Made by a program: the position numbers and the translations under genes
Notes under the pieces: generated by a model
The model's input: only the letters and a program-made list of their open reading frames with translations
Databases searched by the model: none
What the model was told of the DNA's origin: nothing
Shown here: piece after piece, positions 1 through 6,900 of the stretch
Position numbering within the stretch: the first letter of the stretch is position 1
Layout of the letters: the number at the start of each line of letters is the position of its first letter
NCBI GenBank assembly: GCA_963169135.1
Contig: CAUJEQ010000059.1
Location: 1-10,802, forward strand
Length of the DNA: 10,802 nt
Reading direction: 5' to 3'
Origin: Chloroflexota bacterium
GTDB lineage: Bacteria; Chloroflexota; Dehalococcoidia; Tepidiformales; Tepidiformaceae

Positions 1-713
1 CCGGCGCGGATGGCGTTCTTGACGCCCTCGGTGGCCTGCGCGTGGGCGCCGACGATGCGGAAGGCCTTGTGGGCCTCCTCGACGCCGGCGCGGAGCTCGT
101 CTTCGGTGAAGCTGGGCGAGCGCGGGTCGACGCCGGGGGTCATGACGCCGCCGCTGGCGAAGAGCTTGATGGCGGATGCTCCGGCGCGGAGCTGCTGGCG
201 GACGGCCTTGCGCACGGCGTCGGGGCCGTCGGCTTCGGCAGCGATGAAGCCGCTGCCGTGGCCGCCGGTCATGGTCACGCCGAGGCCGGCCGCGAGCATG
301 CGCGGCCCGCGCAGGAGGCCGGTCTCGATGGCGCTGGCAAGATGGATGTTGAGCTGGTCAGCGGCGCCGAGGTCGCGGACCGTGGTGAACCCGGCCATCA
401 GGGTCTGCTCGGCGTATTGGGCGGCGCGCCAGGCGCGGGTGGCGAGGGGCGTGGAGTTGGCGGTGCTGAGCTCGGTCGGGTCGCCGCTGCCGGTGATGTG
501 GACATGGCAGTCGATGAGGCCGGGGATGAGGTACTTCCCGGAGCAATCCAGGGAGAGGGCGTCTTCCGGGACGGCAGCGGTTCCGGCGAGGGTTTCGATG
601 CGGCCTTCACGGCAGACTACGTCGGCGCGCCGGAAGGTGCGGGCGCCGTCGTCGAAGACGGTGCCTCCGACGAGGACCAGCGGGCGCGGTTGGGAGTTGC
701 CGGGAGTGGTCAC
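1..713 (-). CDS. Metal-dependent amidohydrolase (imidazolonepropionase/Xaa-Pro dipeptidase-like), C-terminus cut by window edge
   Basis: The reading frame is open from a GTG at 713 to the left edge, giving 237 N-terminal residues of a protein usually near 400. A small N-terminal beta domain (about residues 10-62, containing GGTVFDDG and SGKYLIPGLID) leads into the TIM barrel. The first metal ligands are HVH at 70-72. TTVRDLG lies at 110-116 and TGGHG at 149-153. K183 in AIKLFASGGV is the expected carboxylated bridging lysine, and H224 in GAHAQAT is the third barrel ligand; the remaining His and Asp ligands lie outside the window. Family members hydrolyse cyclic amides or dipeptides such as Xaa-Pro in the cytosol, but the substrate cannot be read from this part. 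No signal peptide is seen. The frame stays open upstream of 713, but that stretch is GC-rich promoter-like sequence. GTG 713 was chosen because family homology begins just after it. It is divergent from the cyclophilin gene. Confidence 0.87.
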   Translation of the reverse strand, partial: MTTPGNSQPRPLVLVGGTVFDDGARTFRRADVVCREGRIETLAGTAAVPEDALSLDCSGKYLIPGLIDCHVHITGSGDPTELSTANSTPLATRAWRAAQYAEQTLMAGFTTVRDLGAADQLNIHLASAIETGLLRGPRMLAAGLGVTMTGGHGSGFIAAEADGPDAVRKAVRQQLRAGASAIKLFASGGVMTPGVDPRSPSFTEDELRAGVEEAHKAFRIVGAHAQATEGVKNAIRA

Positions 714-722
714 GTACCCGCC

Positions 723-752
723 ATTGTCCGGGCCGGGTGTGGGTGGGGGCAA
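723..752 (-). promoter_or_regulatory. Candidate promoter of the amidohydrolase gene
   Basis: Read on the minus strand, TTGCCC (752-747) and GACAAT (728-723) are separated by 18 bases and each matches the sigma-70-type consensus at four of six positions. The -10-like hexamer ends 9 bases before the GTG at 713 and there is no Shine-Dalgarno sequence, so the transcript would be leaderless or nearly so. This is based on motif similarity only. Confidence 0.33.
730..749 (+). other. G-quadruplex motif in a divergent promoter region
   Basis: Four G-runs lie on the plus strand: 730-732, 735-737, 741-743 and 745-749. The loops are 2, 3 and 1 bases, which fits the standard intramolecular four-tract rule with short, stability-favouring loops. 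It overlaps the proposed -35 and spacer of the amidohydrolase promoter, with the G-runs on the strand opposite to that gene's coding strand. It is 65 bases upstream of the cyclophilin start. Folding and any regulatory effect are inferred. Confidence 0.6.
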
Positions 753-758
753 CCGGCC
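731..758. repeat. Short inverted repeat in the 714-813 intergenic region
   Basis: GGCCGG at 731-736 and CCGGCC at 753-758 form a perfect 6-bp inverted repeat around a 16-base centre. It overlaps the G-quadruplex motif and the candidate amidohydrolase promoter. It could be an operator half-site pair or a weak hairpin, but a repeat this short and GC-rich is expected often by chance at this base composition. Confidence 0.3.
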
Positions 759-803
759 AGCGCGTTTAGGCCACGCGGGTTAGTCTGGAGGGAAGAACCA
801 CGC

Positions 804-809
804 AGGAGG
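804..809 (+). promoter_or_regulatory. Strong Shine-Dalgarno site of the cyclophilin gene
   Basis: AGGAGG is followed by 4 bases and the ATG at 814. It is the only full-strength ribosome binding site in the window and fixes the cyclophilin start. A TAGTCT hexamer at 781-786 is a possible -10 element, which would give a leader of about 20 bases carrying this site. Confidence 0.85.
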
Positions 810-813
810 CCCC

Positions 814-1320
814 ATGGCCAAGCAATACCCAAACGCGCCCGAAATGGTGATCGACCCGGCGAAGACGTACACGGCGACGATCGAGACCTCGGCGGGGACG
901 ATGACCGCCGAATTCTTTCCCGCGGATGCGCCGAATACAGTGAACAACTTCGTCTTTCTTGCCCGCGACGGATATTACGAGGACGTCATCTTCCACCGCT
1001 GCATCAAGGGATTCATGATCCAGGGGGGCGACCCGACCGGCACGGGCCGGGGCGGGCCGGGCTACCGCTTCGACGATGAGCCGGTGAGCCGCCAGTACCT
1101 GCGGGGCACGCTGGCAATGGCGAACGCCGGGCCGAACACGAACGGCAGCCAGTTCTTCATCATGCACGCGGACTACCCGTTGCCGCCGAGCTACACGATC
1201 TTCGGGAAGCTGACTTCCGGCGAGGACGTGCTGGACGCCATCGCAACGGCGCCGACCGGAGCCCAGGACCGCCCGGTGGACCCGGTGAGCATCTCATCGG
1301 TGACGATCAGCGAAGCGTAA
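814..1320 (+). CDS. Cyclophilin-type peptidyl-prolyl cis-trans isomerase
   Basis: The 168-residue protein is a single cyclophilin domain that catalyses cis-trans isomerisation of Xaa-Pro bonds and assists folding. It has no signal peptide, so it should be cytosolic. Active-site motifs are clear: FHR at 60-62 (catalytic R62), GFMIQGGD at 66-73 (F67, Q70), AMANAGPNTNGSQFFI at 101-116 (Q113, F115) and YTIFGK at 127-132. The tryptophan that eukaryotic cyclophilin A uses to bind cyclosporin is not present in the loop at about 119-126, and Tyr127 stands where cyclophilin A has His126. Both are common in bacterial members and suggest poor cyclosporin binding. The conserved GTGRGGPG loop is encoded by a run of G-tracts. 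The gene has its own strong ribosome binding site and seems monocistronic. Its 3' end overlaps the convergent phosphatase gene by 14 bp. Confidence 0.95.
   Translation: MAKQYPNAPEMVIDPAKTYTATIETSAGTMTAEFFPADAPNTVNNFVFLARDGYYEDVIFHRCIKGFMIQGGDPTGTGRGGPGYRFDDEPVSRQYLRGTLAMANAGPNTNGSQFFIMHADYPLPPSYTIFGKLTSGEDVLDAIATAPTGAQDRPVDPVSISSVTISEA
1044..1061 (+). other. G-quadruplex motif inside the cyclophilin coding sequence
   Basis: The G-runs at 1044-1046, 1049-1052, 1054-1056 and 1059-1061 have loops of 2, 1 and 2 bases. They lie on the sense strand, so the mRNA would carry the motif. The tract encodes the glycine-rich loop after QGGD (about residues 77-83), so glycine codons alone may explain it. 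Confidence 0.5.
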
Positions 1321-2062
1321 CCTGGCTGGAGAGCGGCTCGCCCATCCAGAGCGCGACTCCGATGTTATCCACCCCGCCGCGGGCGTTGGCCGAATCGACC
1401 AGCGCCCGCGCGGCATGTCCGGCGTCTCGTGCGCCCATCAGGATGCCGGTGATCTCGTCGTCCGGCAGCATTTTGAACAGGCCGTCAGTGCAGAGCAGGA
1501 GCGCGTCGCCGGCTTCGAGGACGAGGGGGGTAACGGTCGGTTCGGCGGCATCGTCCACGCCGATGCCGCGGGTGATGACGTTGCGCCAGGGGTGGGTGTC
1601 GGCCTCTGCCGGACTGAGACGCCCCGACCGGACCTCGCCGGCGACCCAGGAATCGTCCTCGGTGACCTGCGCGAGCTTGCCCATGTGGAAGAGGTAGCCG
1701 CGGCTGTCTCCGACGTTGGCGACGCTGGCGGCGGCACCCTCGATGACGGCCACGACGAGGGTGGTGGCCATGTTGCCGAACTCGGGCTTTTGTTCCTGGA
1801 GCAAGCGGACGCGCTCGTTGGCCAGGTTCACGGCGGTGAGCAGGAGCCCGGAGTAGGGGGCGGCGCCGGCGAATTCCTCGAACACCTCGCGGACGACGCG
1901 GGCGGATTCCTGGCTGGCGAGGGCGCCGCCGGCGGAGCCTCCGACCCCGTCTGCCACGAGGAGCAGGATCGCGCCGCCCTGCAATTCGATGGCGAGGGCC
2001 CGATCCTGGTTTTCGGTGCGGACCTGGCCGGTGTCGGTGTGCGCTGCCCAGGTGGCGGTCAT
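1307..2062 (-). CDS. PP2C-type (PPM family) serine/threonine protein phosphatase
   Basis: The 251-residue protein is a bare PP2C catalytic domain, with no membrane segment or sensory domain. The metal and phosphate site motifs run in order: R15 with ENQD at 17-20, VADGVGG at 36-42, MATTLV at 98-103 (the usual GTT is changed to ATT), NVGDSR at 116-121, TRGIG at 164-168, CTDGL at 191-195 and GVDNIG at 230-235. The usual Thr after DNI is Gly here. D20, D38, D193 and D232 supply the expected Mn/Mg ligands, so the enzyme should be active. It would remove phosphate from Ser/Thr targets of Hanks-type kinases; no kinase gene lies in the window. The frame opens further upstream (ATG at 2110), but the ATG at 2062 is preferred. 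It shares its first base with the TGA of the dipeptidase gene, has a weak GGAAAG 4 bases upstream, and puts the conserved N-terminus 15 residues in. The 3' end overlaps the cyclophilin gene tail to tail. Confidence 0.93.
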   Translation of the reverse strand: MTATWAAHTDTGQVRTENQDRALAIELQGGAILLLVADGVGGSAGGALASQESARVVREVFEEFAGAAPYSGLLLTAVNLANERVRLLQEQKPEFGNMATTLVVAVIEGAAASVANVGDSRGYLFHMGKLAQVTEDDSWVAGEVRSGRLSPAEADTHPWRNVITRGIGVDDAAEPTVTPLVLEAGDALLLCTDGLFKMLPDDEITGILMGARDAGHAARALVDSANARGGVDNIGVALWMGEPLSSQVTLR

Positions 2063-2064
2063 CA
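2060..2064 (-). promoter_or_regulatory. TGATG stop/start overlap coupling peptidase and phosphatase
   Basis: On the minus strand the peptidase stop TGA (2064-2062) shares its A with the phosphatase ATG (2062-2060). This is a standard arrangement for termination-reinitiation coupling. It supports co-transcription and a fixed expression ratio, and it decides the phosphatase start. Confidence 0.7.
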
Positions 2065-3111
2065 GGCTTTCCAGACCCCGGAGGCGACCCGCAGGAAGTT
2101 CCCGTTGCATATGCGTTCGAGGCTGGCGTCCGAGTAGCCCTTCGCCTTCAGCGCCCGGAGCACCACCGGGAGTCCGGTCGCGTCGCCGACGAGGGCGGGG
2201 ATGTCGGTGCCGTCGAAGTCGGTGCCGAAGGAGACGTGCTCATCTCCGACGAGGTTCACGATGTGGTCGAAGTGGCTGACGAGAACGTCGAGGGCGGTGT
2301 CGGTGTTCCCCTGCATGTCGGGCCTGAGGAAGATGTTGGCGAAGTTGATGCCGATGGTGCCGCCCTTGTTCGCAAGGGCCTTGATCTGGCCGTCGTCGAG
2401 ATTGCGGACGTGGGGCGAGATGGCCTTCACGCTCGAATGGGTTGCGACGATGGGGTTGCGCGATTCGGCGAGCATGTCCCAGAAGCCGGCGGGGTTGATG
2501 TGGGAGACATCGAGGATGATGCCGAGCCGGTCGCATTCGTGGACGAGCTGGCGGCCGAGGTCGGTCAGGCCCGTCTCGGGCAGGTTGCCGCCAAAGGCGA
2601 CGCCATGGGCGAAGATGGTCGAGCGGCTCCAGGTTGGCGCCAGGCAGCGGAGGCCGGCCTCGTAGAAGACGCGGAGTTCCTTCAGGCTGGAGGAGATGGG
2701 ATCGGCGCCTTCGAACATGAAGACCGAGGCGAAGGCATCAGTGGCCCAGGCTGCGCGGATGTCGTCGACGGTACGGCAGATGCGGAAGCGGCCCTCGGAG
2801 CGGTCGGCGATGCGGAAGACATCGTTCATCTCGTCCATGGCGTAGGCGAGGGCGTTGTACTCGGCGCGTTCGTTCGAGAGGTAAATGGAAGTGAAGCAGC
2901 CGCCGAGACCGCCGCGCATGGCCCGGGGGAGGTCGACGTGGCCGCGTTTGGATTGCTCGATGTGGGCATCCTCGGCGGGGCCGCCACCGTCCTCGAAGAA
3001 GTCGCGGCCTCCGGCCGGGCCGAAGATGGCGCGTCGAGGCTTGATCTGGGTGATGAAGTCCTCGTGGCCGTCGAAGACGGGCGGGAACTCACGATTCAAC
3101 GGCAGGATCAC
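2062..3111 (-). CDS. Membrane dipeptidase-like peptidase, family M19 (renal dipeptidase superfamily)
   Basis: From GTG 3111 the protein has 349 residues, normal for bacterial M19 enzymes. These are binuclear zinc hydrolases of dipeptides, including some D-amino-acid dipeptides and beta-lactams. All expected ligands are present: DGHED at 14-18 (H16, D18), E134 in MFEGAD, H204 in LDVSHIN, H225 in VATHSS, R236 in HVRN, and D298 in GTDFDG. No signal peptide or lipid anchor is seen, so despite the family name it is probably cytosolic. The frame extends to an ATG at 3354, but residues before GTG 3111 are Pro/Arg-rich, non-family sequence that would overlap the next gene. GTG 3111 has a GAGG 6 bases upstream, and the conserved DGHxD then falls where it should. 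An ATG at 3180 is an alternative start. It is the first gene of a coupled pair with the PP2C phosphatase. The substrate is unknown. Confidence 0.92.
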   Translation of the reverse strand: MILPLNREFPPVFDGHEDFITQIKPRRAIFGPAGGRDFFEDGGGPAEDAHIEQSKRGHVDLPRAMRGGLGGCFTSIYLSNERAEYNALAYAMDEMNDVFRIADRSEGRFRICRTVDDIRAAWATDAFASVFMFEGADPISSSLKELRVFYEAGLRCLAPTWSRSTIFAHGVAFGGNLPETGLTDLGRQLVHECDRLGIILDVSHINPAGFWDMLAESRNPIVATHSSVKAISPHVRNLDDGQIKALANKGGTIGINFANIFLRPDMQGNTDTALDVLVSHFDHIVNLVGDEHVSFGTDFDGTDIPALVGDATGLPVVLRALKAKGYSDASLERICNGNFLRVASGVWKA

Positions 3112-3117
3112 GGGCAG

Positions 3118-3144
3118 CCTCGCTCGGGTGGTGGGGAGAGTGTA
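3118..3144 (-). promoter_or_regulatory. Candidate -10 element and ribosome binding site for the M19 peptidase gene
   Basis: On the minus strand TACACT (3144-3139, four of six matches to TATAAT) is followed by GAGG (3121-3118), which ends 6 bases before the GTG at 3111. Together they support the short start over the upstream ATGs. No convincing -35 was found at the usual spacing. Confidence 0.4.
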
Positions 3145-3174
3145 CGCCGGGCGGCGCGGCTGCCGCGATTCGAC

Positions 3175-3180
3175 TACCAT
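3175..3180 (+). promoter_or_regulatory. Candidate -10 element for the 3189 gene
   Basis: TACCAT matches the TATAAT consensus at four of six positions and ends 8 bases before the ATG at 3189. No Shine-Dalgarno sequence is present, so a leaderless transcript is plausible. No clear -35 is seen. Confidence 0.27.
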
Positions 3181-3188
3181 CGGCGGCG

Positions 3189-3911
3189 ATGGTTTCTTCT
3201 CCCGCTGAAGCTCCCCGTTCGCCCAGGCTGGCGTGGCTCGTGCCGGCGGCGCTGGTGCTGGTGTTCGTCGCCGCGGTGGCGGGAGTGTTGCTGTTCGCGC
3301 GGCAGGCGGCGGAGTCGGACGCGCCTCCCCCGGCCGCGGCATTCGTGCCCCCACCAGGGCTGACCTACGTTGCGTTCGATGTGGAGCGGAACGACGGTGG
3401 CGTGCTGCGGGTGGTCTCGGGCGGCGGACAGCAGTCGACCGCGATCGACGTGGCGCTCGGGGCCGATGCGCGGGTGTGGCTGCTCGAGCCGGCGACGCTG
3501 GAAGACCTGCAGGCGCCGCTGGTGGTGAACGTCATCGCCATTCCGAATGAGGTGCGCAACTTTTCGATCCATCTGCTGGCATTCGCGCCAGCGAACGGGA
3601 CGGAGGTGCTGGACGCGGAGTTCGTGCCGCTGGCGGACGAGTTCGGCGGGCACGAGCCCTCGCGCGACGTTCGCGAACGGCCGGTGGTCTCGGGGGTGGT
3701 GGAGCGTTTCGACGGGAAGATCGGCTACGTGGAGACAGAGGCAGGGCAGTCGACGATCGAAGTCGACCCGGGCGCGCCGGTGCGGCTGTTGCGAGCCGGC
3801 ACCGTGGGTGAGGTTCGGCCCGGCGACCGGGTGGCGTTCCACCGGGCCGCCGATGGGAGCCCCGACGTTTCGCGGGGCGTGCTGGTCCTGGCGAACACAA
3901 ACCCCGACTGA
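3189..3911 (+). CDS. Membrane-anchored protein of unknown function with DUF5666-like beta-barrel domain(s)
   Basis: I do not recognise a named family for the whole 240-residue protein. A short N-terminus (SPAEAPRSPR) precedes one hydrophobic helix at about 14-37, followed by a Pro/Ala-rich linker (45-56), so the rest should lie outside the membrane. Residues 166-234 have the pattern of the small OB-like barrel of DUF5666: VSGVVERFDG, a strand with STIEVDPGAPVRLL, then VRPGDRVAF. Residues 70-135 show a weaker version of the same pattern (GVLRVVSG, STAIDV, ARVWLL, then VNVIAI), suggesting an internal duplication. There is no cysteine lipobox, so it is a transmembrane anchor rather than a lipoprotein. 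The start lacks a ribosome binding site but has a -10-like hexamer nearby. The stop codon is one base from the stop of the convergent permease gene. Its function is unknown. The call as a real gene is firm from its membrane helix and domain pattern. Confidence 0.8.
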   Translation: MVSSPAEAPRSPRLAWLVPAALVLVFVAAVAGVLLFARQAAESDAPPPAAAFVPPPGLTYVAFDVERNDGGVLRVVSGGGQQSTAIDVALGADARVWLLEPATLEDLQAPLVVNVIAIPNEVRNFSIHLLAFAPANGTEVLDAEFVPLADEFGGHEPSRDVRERPVVSGVVERFDGKIGYVETEAGQSTIEVDPGAPVRLLRAGTVGEVRPGDRVAFHRAADGSPDVSRGVLVLANTNPD

Positions 3912-3912
3912 G

Positions 3913-6900
3913 CTATTCCGTGCGGAGCGCCTGGGCATCGGAGGTGCGGCTGATGAGCCTGCCCGCGATGGCCAGCGCGAAGGCGAAGACGGCCAGGACG
4001 ATTGCCGCCCCGGCGAGGACCATCAGCCAGTCGGTCTGGAGGATGAACGCCGGTTCGGCGGGATGGCCGTCCTCATCGACGTTGAGGAACGAGAGCATGC
4101 GGGAGCCGACCATCCGTCCGAGGTAGGCGCCTCCGATGAGGCCGAGGACGGCGACGATGGCATATTCGAAGGCGAGGAGGCGGACTACCTGGCCGCGGGA
4201 GAGGCCCATCGCGCGGAGGACGGCAAACTCTCCTCGCCGGCGCTGGACGGACACCCAGAGCGAGACGAGCAGCGCCGCGCCCACCATAAGCAGGACCGCC
4301 CCGAAGGCGAGGTAGAGGATGCCCGCGCCACCGGCCGCGATGAGCGGGTTGCTGGCGATGCGGGCGAGCTCGGTCTCGCGGTCGGTGGTGTTATCGAGGT
4401 CGAAGGGGTCGAGGCCGAGTGTAACGGCGAGGGCGTCGGCGTCTGCGCCCGGTTCGAGGGAGAGCCATGCTTCGTTCAGCCCGGGCAGGGTGGTGACGTT
4501 GGCCATGCCGAGCCAGGTGAGGAGGTGGTCGCGGTTGAAGACGACGGCCGGGCCTTCGAGGGTGTTGAGGGTCGGGAAGAGGCGGAACGAGGCGGTCACG
4601 CGAACAGGGACGAGGACGTTGGCGACTTCGATGAACCCGGTGCCGCCGACGGGGATGCCGGTGCCCCCGATGAACGCTTCGCTGCCGAGAACGGGAAGGG
4701 GGATGTTGCCCTGGGCCGGGTAGAGACCCCAGACGGGGCTGCTCTGTCCGGCGGCACGAGTGAGCTTGCCGGCGGCACCAGAGACGGCGCCACTTGTGGC
4801 GACCTCGTAGACATCCTGCGTGGAGACCCGGGCCGGGATCGGGCCCCAGGCCGGCAGGGGATCGTCGAAGGCATCGACGACGGTTTCCGTGCCGCCGCCG
4901 ATGGCGACGAGGTCATCGAAGAGGATGTCGAGTTTGGTGGCGTTGTAGCGGTTCGAGGGTTCGGTAATGACGAGGGAGACGAGCGTGAGCGGTTCGGGAA
5001 GGGCGCCTTCGTAGGAGCGGCGGATCTCGGTGGAGTACTCGCGCCATCCTTCGCCTTCGAGGCGGCCCATGTCGAGCATCTGGTAGTTGCCGTCGCGGTC
5101 CTTCACGCGCGACCAGAGCGTCATCTGGGCGTTGGTCTCGGGGAGGTTGACGCTGAGGCGGATGCCCGTCGTTCCGGCCGGGAGGGGCCGGCCACGGAGT
5201 GGTTCGGGCGCACCGAGGGTGGCCATGAGCTCGCGCAGCGAACGGTCGGCGAAGTCGTCGCGGAACCAGAGCATAGTCGCGGCCTTGTCGGGGTCGACAC
5301 CGAGAACCTGGAAGATCCTGCCCGAGATCCCGGCGGTGCCGGGAGCGCCGATGATCCGCACAACCGAGGTGGCCGAGGCGGCACCGGGAAGATCGCCAAG
5401 AGCGGCGTCGACCGCGGACGTGTCCAGGCCCATGTTGCCGCTGCCGATGGCGGCAGCCCGGAGTTCGACCCCGGACTGGTAGAGGGCGCGTTCGTCGTAG
5501 GTCTGCGAGGCGGTCTCGGCGTAACTGGCTGCGAAGGTGCCGACGGCTACGGCGGTCGTGAGGAGCAGGGCCAGGCGGGCGGAGTTGCCGGGGCTCCGGG
5601 CGACCTGCCAGAGGCCGACGGTGAGCGCCGGCGGGGCGTTCCGGCCGAGGAGTCGCGCCCCGATGCGGAGGAGCATGGGATAGAAGCGCAGGAGGAGCGC
5701 CGAGGCCGCGAGGACGAGGATTGCCGGGGAGGCGAGGAGGAGGGGGTCGGATGAGACGCCGCCGGTGGGGGAAGGAGTGAACACGTTGCCGCGCTCGTTG
5801 AGTTCCCAGAGCAGGATAGCGGCGACGCCTGCCAGGGCTATGTCCAGGTAGTAGCGCTGGAGGATGGAGACGCCGGGGCGAGCCTGTTCGCGGCGGCGGA
5901 CGACGGCGCTCTTGCGGGCGGCGACGAGGGCGGGCACAACCAGGGCGACGATCGAAAGGCCGACGCCGACGGCCGCCCAGGCGAAGGAGCTCAGCGGTAT
6001 CTGCGCGGGGAGGAGGTCGCCGCCGTTCACGTCGTGGAAGGTGGGTGTGAGGCCGAGCCCCGACGTGGCGACGGCCGCGATGAAGGGGGCAGCGAGGAGG
6101 CAGGGGGCGCCCAGGACGAGGCCCTCGGCAAGGTAGATGGCGCCCACCTGGAGGGTGGTGGCGCCGCGGCTGCGCAGGAGGGCGATCTCGTCGGCCTGGC
6201 GTTCGACGATGACGAGGGCGACCAGGACCACGTAGAAGATGGCGACAGCGGAGACTTCGAGCAGGAGGATGGTGAGCGGCGCCTGCTGATACTGCTGGTC
6301 GCGGCCGTATTGCTGGAGGACGGTGGTGAGGGGGCTGTAAGAGGCGCCGCCGATAGGTTCGAACTCGTTGTAGAGCGCGCGAAGGTCTTCGCGGGCGCGT
6401 TCGAAGTTCGTGCGTGAGAGTTTGTTGGGGTCGGCGAAGGTGTGCCAGGCGGTGGTGGCCTGGTAGGCGGGATGCATCGACCCGAACGCGCCAAGGATGG
6501 TCTCCTCGGCGGTGAACATGGGAGCGACAGGCCCGTTCTCGGGGAGCAGGCGGAACGGATCGAAGTAGCGCCCTACCGGGATGATCCAGAACGGGTCCTC
6601 GGGGTCGAGGGGTTCGATGATCGCGGTCACAACTGCTGACAGGACATAACGGACAGCAGCGGTGGGGGTGCAGGGAGGCGGCGGTGGCCGGTCCTCGCTC
6701 GGGATTTCGCGTTCGCAGGTGTCGAAGTCCTCGGCGAGGAGGAGCTGTTGGCCGACCGAGAGGCGAGCGGCGGTGGCGGAGGCCCGGTTGATGGCAACTT
6801 CGATCGGTTCGCCCGGGCCGGTGGCCCTTGGCAGCGTACCTTCGAGGACCTGGACGTGGGACTCGTAGCCGGTGAGCGACTGGAGCTCGCCGAGCGGGTT

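Noticed and set aside
42..1079. Long plus-strand open frame of 345 codons across the amidohydrolase, the promoter gap and the cyclophilin start.
   Set aside because: It is Gly/Ala/Asp-rich with no recognisable domain, runs antisense to the amidohydrolase, and overlaps the cyclophilin in a different frame. High GC removes stop codons from such shadow frames.
2063..2110. Longer phosphatase start at the ATG at 2110.
   Set aside because: It would add 16 residues not seen in PP2C domains and overlap the peptidase by 49 bases. The TGATG start at 2062 is the better choice.
3112..3354. N-terminal extension of the M19 peptidase to the ATG at 3354.
   Set aside because: The added residues are Pro/Arg-rich, unlike the family, and would overlap the start of the 3189 gene. 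GTG 3111 has a GAGG and correct spacing to the metal site.
3547..5754. Plus-strand open frame of 735 codons.
   Set aside because: It begins inside the 3189 gene and runs antisense through permease 1. The product is low-complexity Glu/Gly/Asp/Arg sequence, while the opposite strand encodes a clear membrane protein.
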